A DNA stretch of 64,000 nt from Amycolatopsis thermalba (GTDB taxonomy: Bacteria > Actinomycetota > Actinomycetes > Mycobacteriales > Pseudonocardiaceae): positions 25,507 through 89,506 of the forward strand of contig NZ_PQHW01000013.1 in NCBI RefSeq assembly GCF_003385215.1, in the 5' to 3' direction. The notes under the pieces were generated by a model. The model was not told where the DNA came from. It did not search any database and worked only from the letters and a program-made list of their open reading frames with translations. Below, in pieces: positions 1-7,039 of this stretch. The translations under genes were made by a program, and so were the position numbers. Numbering within the stretch: position 1 is the first letter of the stretch; each line of letters opens with the position of its first letter.

Positions 1-504
1 CTGGCGCGCAAGACCGGCCAGACGCTGGCGTGCGCGGCCGACGCCGAGCGGCTGCTGTGCTCGGGCGAGCTGGTGGGGGTGTGGCCGGAGGGCTACAAGG
101 GCATCGGCAAGCCGTTCTCGGCGCGGTACCGGCTGCAGCGGTTCGGGCGGGGCGGGTTCGTGTCGGCGGCGCTGCGGACGCGGGTGCCGATCATCCCGTG
201 CTCGATCGTGGGCGCGGAGGAGATCTACCCGAAGATCGGCGACCTGAAGCCGCTGGCGCGGTTGCTGGGGTTGCCGTACTTCCCGGTGACGCCGTTCTTC
301 CCGCTGCTGGGGCCGCTGGGCGCGATCCCGCTGCCGACGAAGTGGCACATCGAGTTCGGGGAGCCGATCCCGACGGATTCCTACGCCGAGGAGGACCTCG
401 ACGACCCGATGCTGGTGTTCTCGCTGACCGACCAGGTGCGCGAGTCCATCCAGACGACCCTGTACCGGCGGCTCGCGCACCGGCGCAGCCCGTTCCAGGA
501 CTGA
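1..504 (+). CDS. Lysophospholipid acyltransferase family protein (PlsC-like), 5' end missing
   Basis: The gene enters from the left edge, and 167 C-terminal residues are visible. Family members transfer an acyl chain to lysophosphatidate or a related glycerolipid at the membrane. The segment GVWPEGYKGIGK near visible residues 26-37 is the PEG block conserved in the family; the catalytic HX4D block must lie upstream of the window. Later text with IEFGEPIP near residue 118 is also typical of this group. By position next to a SerB-like gene it matches M. tuberculosis Rv0502 (from memory). The lipid substrate cannot be read from this fragment. Confidence 0.8.
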   Translation: MARKTGQTLACAADAERLLCSGELVGVWPEGYKGIGKPFSARYRLQRFGRGGFVSAALRTRVPIIPCSIVGAEEIYPKIGDLKPLARLLGLPYFPVTPFFPLLGPLGAIPLPTKWHIEFGEPIPTDSYAEEDLDDPMLVFSLTDQVRESIQTTLYRRLAHRRSPFQD

Positions 505-529
505 GCGGTCCCGTGCCATCCTGGGTGGC

Positions 530-667
530 ATGGGGTTGATCACGCGGATCGCGTACTCGGTGGGCCGTGTCGTGGGCGGGGTGCTGAAACTGGCGAACGC
601 GATCACCGGCATCCCGGCCGGCGAATCGACGCAGAACCGGCGCAACGAGCGGGGCCGGCGCCGGTAG
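530..667 (+). CDS. Small basic protein, 45 aa, function unknown
   Basis: An ATG ORF 26 bases after the acyltransferase encodes MGLITRIAYSVGRVVGGVLK, then a polar basic tail ending RGRRR. The N-terminal half looks amphipathic and could lie on a membrane. A CATCCT hexamer sits 7 bases before the ATG, a weaker form of the leaderless -10 seen at other genes here. No Shine-Dalgarno is visible. The last codons (cggcgccggtag) coincide with the first unit of the repeat field that follows, so the C-terminus may have been shaped by the repeat. I do not recognise a family. Confidence 0.4.
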   Translation: MGLITRIAYSVGRVVGGVLKLANAITGIPAGESTQNRRNERGRRR

Positions 668-901
668 GGCCTCCCGGCCGCCACGGCGCGGGCAGGCCTT
701 GCGAGCGGGGGCGCGGTCGCCGACGCCGCTACGGCGCCAGCTTGGCGTCGACGGCGCGGGCCGGCCTTGGCAGCGGTAACCGGGGTGCGGTTAGCGGCGT
801 TGGTAGGTCATCCCGGTCGCCACGGTGGCTGCACGGTGCGGGTAGGCCTTGCGAGCGGGAGCCGGGGGCGCGGTCAGCGGCGCCGGTAGGGCGGTAGCGG
901 C

Positions 902-943
902 GGGCGAGTCCCGCGTTCGGGTGGGCGAGAACGCCCCGCTCGG
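902..943 (-). repeat. 21-bp family element, two degenerate units
   Basis: Two consecutive 21-base units (902-922 and 923-943) begin GGGCGAG; the first continues TCCCGCGTTC. This is the GCGAGTCCCACG orientation of the family seen intact at 27.8, 34.6 and 42.4 kb. The block lies inside the ~80-bp repeat field. Confidence 0.55.
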
Positions 944-1217
944 TTGGGCAATGCGCGGAGGGGGCAGCACGCCGCCGGAAGCGGCCAACCCGCGCCGGGG
1001 AACAACACCTGCCCTGGGAGGGCACGCGGTCCGGAGCGCGGTCAGCGGCGTCGGTAGGGCATTCCGGCGGCCACGGTGCCCGCACGGGGGTGCGAGTAGA
1101 CCTCGCGAGCGGTAGCCGGGGGTGCGGTTACCGGCGCTGGTAGGTCATCCCGGTCGCCACCGTGCCGCACGGCGCGGGTAGGTCTTACGCGCGGTAGCCG
1201 GGAGCGCGGTCAGCGGT

Positions 1218-1280
1218 GGGCGAATCCCGCGGTCGCGCGGGCGAGTTCCACGGTTGGGCGGGCGGGAATGCGCCGCTCGG
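1218..1280 (-). repeat. 21-bp family element, three degenerate units
   Basis: Units at 1218, 1239 and 1260 each start GGGCG and are exactly 21 bases apart. The middle one carries GCGAGTTCCACGG. They interrupt an ~80-bp unit in the same way as the block at 902-943, so the two repeat types were probably duplicated together. Confidence 0.6.
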
Positions 1281-1588
1281 ATGGGCGGAGGGGCAGCACG
1301 CCGCCGGGTGGCGATCGCGTCTTGGCGGCGTTGCCGCCGTGGCCATCGCGTCGCCGGAAGCGGCCAACCCGCGCCGGGGAACAACACCTGCCCTGGGAGG
1401 GCACGCGGTCCGGAGCGCGGTCAGCGGCGTCGGTAGGGCATTCCGGCGGCCACGGCGCCCGCACGGGGGTGCGGGTAGGCCTTGGCAGCGGTAGCCGGGG
1501 GTGCGGTTACCGGCGCTGGTAGGTCATCCCGGTCGCCACCGTGCCGCACGGCGCGGGTAGGCCTCGCGCGCGCCAGCCGGGAGCGCGG

Positions 1589-2473
1589 TCAGCGGCGCCG
1601 GTACGCCATCCCGGCCGCTACCGCTCCCGCCAGTGCGCCCGCGCCCAGCACCGACGGCACCCCGATCTTCGCTGCCTTCCGGCCCGTCCGGAAGTCGCGG
1701 ATTTCCCAGCCCCGGGCGCGCGCCACCTCGCGCAGGCCGGCGTCCGGGTTCACCGCCACCGCCGTGCCGCACACCGACAGCATCGGGATGTCGTTCGACG
1801 AGTCCGAGTACGCCGTGCACCGCCGGAGGTTCAGGCCCTCCCGGGCGGCCAGCGCGCGCACCGCGTGGGCCTTCGCCCTGCCGTGCAGCAGGTCGCCGAC
1901 CAGACGACCCGTGTACACCCCGTCCACGTGCTCGGCCACCGTGCCCAGCGCGCCGGTGAGCCCCAGCCGCCGGGAGATGATCGCCGCCAGCTCGACCGGC
2001 GTCGCCGTCACCAGCCACACCCGCTGGCCCGCGTTGAGGTGCATCTCGGCCAGCGCGCGGGTGCCCGACCAGATCTTGTCGGCCATCAGCTCGTCGTAGA
2101 TCTCCTCGCCGACCTGGTTCATCTCGGCGACCGTCTTGCCCGCGACGAACGACAGCGCCTGCTCGCGGCTGGACTGCACCCCGCTGTGCGACTCGCGCCC
2201 GCCGACCCGGAACTTGATCTGCTGCCACGCGAACCCGGCCAGGTCCGACGTCGTGAAGTACTTGCGCGCGGCCAGCCCGCGGGCGAAGTGGAAGATCGAC
2301 GCGCCCATCATCATCGTGTTGTCCACGTCGAAGAACGCGGCGGCGGTCAGGTCCGGCGGCGCCGGGGGCACGTCGGCCTGGGCCTCCATGGCCACGGCGG
2401 CGTCGGCCGACGCCTCGCCGGCCATCTCGGCGAGCCGCTCGCGCTCCGGGCCGTCACCCCTGCTACGCCACAC
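1589..2473 (-). CDS. HAD-IB family hydrolase (SerB-like phosphatase)
   Basis: A 294-residue cytosolic protein of the HAD superfamily, subfamily IB, which includes phosphoserine phosphatase-like enzymes. Motif I is FFDVDNTMM with nucleophile and acid Asp near residues 49 and 51. Motif II is WLVTATP, the lysine of motif III lies in HGRAKAHAV, and motif IV is [16 protein letters not shown] lies 8 bases before the GTG at 2473; another GTG at 2479 is in frame but only 2 bases from the SD, so I prefer 2473. It corresponds by position to M. tuberculosis serB1 (Rv0505c). The substrate is not proven, and housekeeping serine synthesis may use another SerB. Its 3' end is the source or last member of the repeat field at 650-1590. 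Confidence 0.85.
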   Translation of the reverse strand: MWRSRGDGPERERLAEMAGEASADAAVAMEAQADVPPAPPDLTAAAFFDVDNTMMMGASIFHFARGLAARKYFTTSDLAGFAWQQIKFRVGGRESHSGVQSSREQALSFVAGKTVAEMNQVGEEIYDELMADKIWSGTRALAEMHLNAGQRVWLVTATPVELAAIISRRLGLTGALGTVAEHVDGVYTGRLVGDLLHGRAKAHAVRALAAREGLNLRRCTAYSDSSNDIPMLSVCGTAVAVNPDAGLREVARARGWEIRDFRTGRKAAKIGVPSVLGAGALAGAVAAGMAYRRR

Positions 2474-2604
2474 GCACACCGCCTCCTGCGCTTGTCCCTG
2501 GGGTCAGCGTAGCGAGCACGTCACGCATCCGGATCAGGCGATCCCTCCACACCGGGCACCGGTGTGCTTCGATCGGGACACTCATCGCACGCCGGGGAAA
2601 CACC

Positions 2605-4560
2605 ATGTCGACAGCGTTGCTGGGGCTGCTCAGCCTGCCCGTCTACCTGCTCATGCTGTGGCCGCTCGTGGTCGCCTCGCGGCGGGTGCTCGGCGTGCGC
2701 ATCGGCACGTTCCGGGCGCTGCTCGGCGCCGCCGCCGGGTGGACCGTCGCGGGTGGACTGGCAGGCCGGATCGGGGTGCTGACGCGCGATTCCGCCGGCG
2801 CGTACCTCGGCTTCATCCTGCCGCTCGCCGGATGCGCGTTCCTGGCGACACTGATCTTCCTGTTCCTCGCCGAGATGGCCGTCCCCAGCGGCGGCGGGCT
2901 CGGGCTGCTCGGCCGGGTCCGGTCGCTGCGCGCGCGGTTCGCCCGGGCCCGCCGGTACTCGCAGATCACGCGGATCGCCGTGCGGCACGGCATCGGGCCC
3001 TACCTCACCGGCCGCCGCGTCACCGACTCCGGCCGGCACGCCACCCTGGCCCGCTCGCTGCGGCGCGCACTGGAGGACGGTGGCGCGACCTTCGTGAAGC
3101 TCGGCCAGGTCCTCTCCACCCGGCCGGACGTGCTGCCGCCGGTGTTCGTCGACGAGCTGAGCCTGCTGCAGGACCGCGTCGCGCCGGTGCCGTTCGCCGA
3201 CGTCGAGCGCGAACTGGAGGCCGAGCTGGGCCGCCCGCGCGCCGAGGTGTTCGCCGAGTTCGACCCCGAACCGCTCGGCGCCGCGTCGATCGCCCAGGTC
3301 TACCGGGCCCGGCTGCACAGCGGTGAGGACGTCGTCGTCAAGGTGCGGCGGCCGGGCATCGACCGGATCGTCGAGCGCGACCTCGACATCGTCTTCCGCG
3401 TCGCGCGCTCGCTGGAACTGCGGGCGGCCTGGGCGCGCTCGCTCGGCGTGCTCGACCTCGCCGAAGGCTTCCGCGCCGCGCTCACCGAGGAGCTGGACTT
3501 CCGCGTCGAGGCCCGCAACCTCACCGCGGTCGCCGCCGCCGAGAACGGCTCGGCCGTTGCCTTGCCGTCCGTGCACGCCGACCTGTCCGGTGAGCGCGTG
3601 CTGGTCATGCGGCGCCTGCACGGCGTGCCGGTGCGCGAGGGCATCGCCGAGGTGCCGGCGGAACGGCGCGCGGTCCTGGCCCGCGGGCTGCTGGACTCGC
3701 TGCTCCGGCAGGTCCTGCTGCACGGGGTCTTCCACGCCGATCCGCACCCGGGCAACGTCCTCCTGCTCACCGACGGCACCCTCGGGCTGCTCGACTTCGG
3801 CTCGGTCGGCCGCCTCGACTCGTCCCTGCGCGGCGGGCTGGCGAACCTGTTCGCCGCCGTCGACCGCGGCGATCCGGAGGGGCTGCGGGACGGTCTGCTG
3901 GAGATCGTGGACCGGCCGGACGAGATCGACGAGCAGCGCCTGGCGCGGGCCCTGGGCGCGTTGATGGCGAAGCACCTGTCGCACGGCCGGTCGCCGGACG
4001 TGGACATGTTCACCGACCTGTTCCGGATCATCGCCGAGTTCCGGTTGTCGATCCCGCCGGCGATCGCGGCGGTGTTCCGGGCGCTGGCGACGATGGAGGG
4101 CACGCTCGGGCTGCTGTCGCCGGGCTTCGACATCCTCGGCGCGTCCCGGTCGTTCGCCGGCTCGCTGGTCGGGGAGCGGCTGCAGCCGGGCTCGCTGCGC
4201 GGCGCGGTGACCGACGAGCTGGTCGCGCTGCTGCCGGTGCTGCGCCGCCTGCCCCGACGCGTGGACCGGTTGACGTCGGCGCTGGAGCAGGGCCGGCTGA
4301 CGGTGAACGTGCGCACCTTCGCCGACGAGCGCGACCGGGCGGTGGTGTTCGGCATGCTGCACGAGCTGCTGCTGGCCCTGACCGGCGCGGCGACCGGTCT
4401 GATGGCGGTCCTGCTGCTCGCGAGCACCGGCGGGCCGCGGGTGCTGCCCGAGCTGACGCTGAACCACGTGTTCGGCTACAACCTGCTGGTGGTCAGCGCG
4501 CTGCTGGGGCTGCGGCTGCTGTTCGTGGTGTTCCGGGCGCAGCGGCGCGGAACCGGGTAA
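2605..4560 (+). CDS. AarF/ABC1/UbiB-family atypical kinase, membrane-bound
   Basis: A 651-residue protein with N-terminal membrane segments (about 5-25 and 60-95) and two C-terminal ones (about 590-640) around a UbiB-type protein-kinase-like domain. Visible signatures are the KxGQ motif in FVKLGQVLSTRPDVLPP, the alanine-rich nucleotide loop PLGAASIAQVYRA, the lysine in VVVKVRRPG, ELDFRVEARN, the catalytic GVFHADPHPGNVLL and LLDFGSVGRL. Family members support quinone biosynthesis and lipid handling in bacteria and mitochondria, which fits a menaquinone-rich neighbourhood, but no specific role can be read here. The ATG at 2605 follows ggggaa. It faces away from the HAD gene, and the 131-bp gap must hold both promoters. 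Confidence 0.85.
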   Translation: MSTALLGLLSLPVYLLMLWPLVVASRRVLGVRIGTFRALLGAAAGWTVAGGLAGRIGVLTRDSAGAYLGFILPLAGCAFLATLIFLFLAEMAVPSGGGLGLLGRVRSLRARFARARRYSQITRIAVRHGIGPYLTGRRVTDSGRHATLARSLRRALEDGGATFVKLGQVLSTRPDVLPPVFVDELSLLQDRVAPVPFADVERELEAELGRPRAEVFAEFDPEPLGAASIAQVYRARLHSGEDVVVKVRRPGIDRIVERDLDIVFRVARSLELRAAWARSLGVLDLAEGFRAALTEELDFRVEARNLTAVAAAENGSAVALPSVHADLSGERVLVMRRLHGVPVREGIAEVPAERRAVLARGLLDSLLRQVLLHGVFHADPHPGNVLLLTDGTLGLLDFGSVGRLDSSLRGGLANLFAAVDRGDPEGLRDGLLEIVDRPDEIDEQRLARALGALMAKHLSHGRSPDVDMFTDLFRIIAEFRLSIPPAIAAVFRALATMEGTLGLLSPGFDILGASRSFAGSLVGERLQPGSLRGAVTDELVALLPVLRRLPRRVDRLTSALEQGRLTVNVRTFADERDRAVVFGMLHELLLALTGAATGLMAVLLLASTGGPRVLPELTLNHVFGYNLLVVSALLGLRLLFVVFRAQRRGTG

Positions 4561-4584
4561 CGTGGGCGGCGGTGGCGCGCCACC

Positions 4585-4623
4585 CCGGACGAGAACGTCG
4601 TACCCGGCAGGACAAGACGACGT
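4585..4623 (+). promoter_or_regulatory. Guanidine-III (mini-ykkC III) riboswitch
   Basis: The 39-base segment begins CCGGACGAG, contains GTACCCGG and ends AGGACAAGACGACGT. This matches closely the guanidine-III aptamer from Thermobifida fusca as I remember it. A perfect 7-bp stem joins 4595-4601 (acgtcgt) with 4617-4623 (acgacgt), and CCGG at 4585-4588 can pair with CCGG at 4604-4607 to make the class III pseudoknot. It ends 36 bases before the gdx ATG, with the gdx Shine-Dalgarno (cggagg) in between, so guanidinium binding probably frees translation. Confidence 0.85.
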
Positions 4624-4659
4624 GGCAGGTTGTCGGGTTCTGTTCGGAGGTTTTCCGTC

Positions 4660-4974
4660 ATGGCGTGGATCGTTCTCGTCGTCTCCGGTCTGCTCGAGAC
4701 CGTGTGGGCCGCCGCCCTCAACGCCGCTCGCGGCTTCACCCGTCTCGTGCCCAGCGTGGTGTTCGTCGTCGCGCTCGTCGCCAGCATGGCCGGGCTCTCC
4801 TACGCGATGCGGTCGATCCCCATCGGCACCGGTTACGCCATCTGGGTGGGCATCGGTGCGATCGGCACCGCCGTCTACGGCATGGTCGCGCTCGGCGACG
4901 CCGTGACCGCGGCGCGGCTGGTGTGCCTGGCGCTCATCGTCGCCGGGGTGCTGGGCCTGAAGCTCCTGCACTGA
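4660..4974 (+). CDS. gdx: SMR-family guanidinium exporter Gdx (SugE type)
   Basis: A 104-residue, four-helix small multidrug resistance protein of the Gdx/SugE branch. These proteins work as antiparallel dimers and swap guanidinium for protons across the membrane. MAWIVLVVSGLLETVWA carries the essential Glu at residue 13, and GTGYAIWVGIGAIGTAVYG is the Gdx-type loop and third helix. CGGAGG precedes the ATG at 4660; an in-frame GTG at 4630 would put a leader over the SD and is less likely. The guanidine-III riboswitch just upstream makes guanidinium, rather than drugs, the probable substrate. Confidence 0.9.
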   Translation: MAWIVLVVSGLLETVWAAALNAARGFTRLVPSVVFVVALVASMAGLSYAMRSIPIGTGYAIWVGIGAIGTAVYGMVALGDAVTAARLVCLALIVAGVLGLKLLH

Positions 4975-4984
4975 TGCCCGCCGC

Positions 4985-5190
4985 GCGCGGCCCGGCGGTG
5001 CGTCCGCAGCCAGGAACATCCCGGTCAGCCCGGTGAAGTGCACCAGCGCACCCAGCACGAGGCCGGCCGCCGCGGTGCACGCGGCCGCCGCCCACGCGCC
5101 GCCGCTCGCTTGGACGACGGCGAGCCCGCACGGCGGCCCGAGGACCAGGCAGGCGAAGGCGAACAGCGTGGCGGTGCTGCGGCCGCTCAG
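4985..5190 (-). pseudogene. Decayed reading frame for a two-helix membrane protein
   Basis: On the minus strand, directly after the DUF5667 gene and overlapping its stop, one frame reads STATLFAFACLVLGPPCGLA, then AAACTAAAGLVLGALVHFTG and LTGMFLAADAPPG. That is two clear membrane helices with a sensible loop. There is no ATG, GTG or TTG near the beginning (only CTG at 5190), and the frame has no stop before it runs antisense into gdx. I read it as the remnant of a small membrane protein, or a gene with a frameshift near 4985. It could also be chance. Confidence 0.3.
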
Positions 5191-6185
5191 CCGATCCCGA
5201 GTCCCGGCAGGCCGGGGATCAGCGGCGGGATCGAGATCAACGGCGGTGGCGTCGTGGTCGACGGCACCGGCAGCCGGGTGCTGGTCGGCGCGCTGATCGG
5301 CGGCGGCAGGACCGGGGGCGCCTGACCGCTGCTCGGCCGCGGCAGGGGACCCGTCGCGGTGGGCACGACCGGTGCGCTCGTCCCGGGCGCGGTCGGCGTC
5401 GTCGCGATCTCGACCGGCGGCGGGGACACCGTGCTCACCGGCGGCAGCGGCACCGCGGTCGGGACGCCGAGCAGCGCGTCCGGCGGGACCGCGCACTCGC
5501 CGGACGCCGGGACCGCGCCCAGGTCGTCGGCCTCGCCGGTGGTGATGCGGTAGCAGGACAGCCGCCCGGCCAGCGCCACCGCCCGCGCGTCGATGCGGTT
5601 GAGCAGCGCCCCGGCCTGCGTGAACCCGTTGCGCGCGTCGTCCGGCACCGCGAGGCCGCCGAGCTTGCCGGCCTGCTCGCGCGCCCACGTCCGCAGCTGC
5701 TCCAGCCGGGCCGTGTCGCCCTGCACGCCGAGCACCGTGAGCCGCGCGGTCCCGGCCGTCGCCTCCGCGGCGAATGCCGACAACGTTGTCAGAAAGGCGT
5801 CGGCGCCGGGGGAGGGCATCGCGGCGAGCTCGTCGATCCGGTTCGCCGCGAACTGCAGGTGCTTCGACCCGCGCGCGGCCTCGTCGAAGGTGAGCTGCAG
5901 CTGGGCGTCCTCGCTCGCCAGCTTCATGCCGTAGAGCGGGTCACCGGGCAGCGAGCCGCGGGAGAGCAGCAGGCCGACCCCGGCGACGAAGACGATCAGC
6001 GCGGCCGCGGCGGCCAGGACGGTCGCCAGCACGCGCCGCCGCCGGCTGGGCTCCGCCTCCAGCTTCCGCGAGATGTCGGCGCGGATGCGGGCCCTGGTGT
6101 GCTCGTCCGGTTCGACGGCGCGCCCCAGTGCGCGAAGGCCGGAGATGACCTCCAGCTCACGCGCCGTCCACCGGTGTTCGTCCAC
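5187..6185 (-). CDS. DUF5667 transmembrane protein, probable anti-sigma factor (RsbN-like)
   Basis: 332 residues: a soluble N-terminal segment (1-48), one membrane helix (about 52-74), the family signature GDPLYG at 81-86, a helical outer region to about 220, and a Pro/Thr-rich tail with many TPTAP- and PPPI-type stretches. The topology suits an anti-sigma protein whose cytosolic part holds the sigma factor and whose outer part senses the envelope. It lies 39 bases downstream of the BldN-like sigma gene on the same strand, the arrangement of bldN-rsbN in Streptomyces. The anti-sigma role is inferred from topology and position. The Pro-rich tail suggests wall contact. Confidence 0.7.
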   Translation of the reverse strand: MDEHRWTARELEVISGLRALGRAVEPDEHTRARIRADISRKLEAEPSRRRRVLATVLAAAAALIVFVAGVGLLLSRGSLPGDPLYGMKLASEDAQLQLTFDEAARGSKHLQFAANRIDELAAMPSPGADAFLTTLSAFAAEATAGTARLTVLGVQGDTARLEQLRTWAREQAGKLGGLAVPDDARNGFTQAGALLNRIDARAVALAGRLSCYRITTGEADDLGAVPASGECAVPPDALLGVPTAVPLPPVSTVSPPPVEIATTPTAPGTSAPVVPTATGPLPRPSSGQAPPVLPPPISAPTSTRLPVPSTTTPPPLISIPPLIPGLPGLGIG

Positions 6186-6224
6186 ACCACCTGCAACGAC
6201 GCAAACCGTCCGGTTGTTACGCGG

Positions 6225-6872
6225 TCAGCGCCACCCGTCCGGCAGGAGCTGCGCGAGCTTGCGCACCGCGCGGTGCTGCAACGCCTTGATGGCGCCCTCG
6301 TTGCGCTTCATGATCCGCGCGGTCTCGGCCAGCGACAGGCCCTGGATGAACCGCAGCACGATGCATTCCCGCTGGTCGTCGCCCAGGCCGGCGATCGCGG
6401 ACAGCAGGGCGTCGCGGGTCGCGCTGGTGACCGCCTGCTGCTCCGGGCCCGCGTCGGGACCCGAGGTCGCGGCGAACGGCGCCGAGCCCGAGTCGGCGAC
6501 CTCGTCGGTGACCACCTCGAGCTTGTACCGGCTGGACTTGAGGTGGTCGAGCACGATGTTGCGCGCGATGGTGACGAACCACGCGCCGACGTCGCGACCC
6601 TGGTAGCTGACCGACGAGATCCGGCGCAGCGCCCGCAGGAACGTCTCGCTCGTGATGTCCTCGGCCAGCTCGCGGTCGCTGAGGCGGAAGTACACGTAGC
6701 GGTAGACGACGTCGACGTACTGGTCGTAGAGCGCGCCGAAGGCGGCGGTGTCACCCTGCTGGGCGGCGCGGACCAGGGCCCACGGCCCCGCCTGCTCGTC
6801 CGGCACCTCGTCCGCGCGGGTGACCGTGCCGACGTGCAGACCCGCTGGACGGGCGGCAAGCCAGTTCGTCAC
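6225..6872 (-). CDS. ECF RNA polymerase sigma factor, BldN-like
   Basis: 215 residues: an N-terminal extension of about 40, sigma region 2 at about 45-112 (YRYVYFRLSDRELAEDITSE) and region 4 at about 152-210 (DDQRECIVLRFIQGLSLAET, then the recognition helix NEGAIKALQHRAVRKL). The extended N-terminus and adjoining DUF5667 gene match the BldN group, which in Streptomyces drives aerial-surface genes. The GTG at 6872 follows gaaggag. A BldD-type box lies at 6895-6907 and a small palindrome at 6931-6944. BldN itself is an inference from family shape and neighbourhood; another ECF group with a DUF5667 partner is the alternative. Confidence 0.8.
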   Translation of the reverse strand: MTNWLAARPAGLHVGTVTRADEVPDEQAGPWALVRAAQQGDTAAFGALYDQYVDVVYRYVYFRLSDRELAEDITSETFLRALRRISSVSYQGRDVGAWFVTIARNIVLDHLKSSRYKLEVVTDEVADSGSAPFAATSGPDAGPEQQAVTSATRDALLSAIAGLGDDQRECIVLRFIQGLSLAETARIMKRNEGAIKALQHRAVRKLAQLLPDGWR

Positions 6873-6894
6873 GGCGACTCCTTCGTCCGACCCG

Positions 6895-6907
6895 AGTGAT
6901 CATCACC
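6895..6907. promoter_or_regulatory. Candidate BldD operator in front of the sigma gene
   Basis: AGTGATCATCACC fits the BldD consensus remembered from Streptomyces, AGTGA(n)mTCACC with m = 3. It lies 23 bases upstream of the sigma start codon. BldD represses bldN in Streptomyces. A single short site can arise by chance, so this rests on the context. Confidence 0.4.
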
Positions 6908-6930
6908 ACTACGACGCGAGAAGCAGCATA

Positions 6931-6944
6931 CGGGTAGTTACCCG
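6931..6944. promoter_or_regulatory. Palindrome in the sigma-gene promoter region
   Basis: CGGGTAGTTACCCG is a 6+6 inverted repeat with a 2-base centre, 59 bases upstream of the sigma start. On the minus strand TATGCT follows it and could serve as a -10 element. I cannot name the binder. Confidence 0.3.
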
Positions 6945-7039
6945 GAAGTAGGTAGTGGCGGGGGTCTCGGAAGAGCGACGATCGCCGGGCTTCCCCGTGA
7001 CGGGTGAGACGACGCCTGGTTGGTGCCACACTGACTCAC

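Larger units (their letters stand above)
650..1590. repeat. Field of about nine degenerate ~80-bp tandem units echoing the 3' end of the HAD gene
   Basis: There is no convincing gene for more than 900 bases. The stretch is built of units that begin gcggtcagcggcgccggtag and contain versions of catcccggccgccacggt and ggtaggcctcgcgagcggta. Units start near 713, 786, 868, 1037, 1126, 1205, 1416 and 1505. The last one, near 1585, is the true 3' end of the HAD gene. Read on the minus strand, several units end in GMTYQRR-stop or GMPYRRR-stop, imitating the gene's own GMAYRRR-stop. The block 973-1214 is repeated almost exactly at 1352-1593 (offset 379). The units near 868 and 1205 are interrupted by elements of the 21-bp family. 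Confidence 0.8.

Noticed and set aside
2521..5688. A 1055-codon minus-strand frame
   Set aside because: It is antisense to the AarF kinase and gdx, with GC-rich low-complexity Arg/Gln/Ala text. Only the piece near 4985-5190 looks protein-like and is listed separately.
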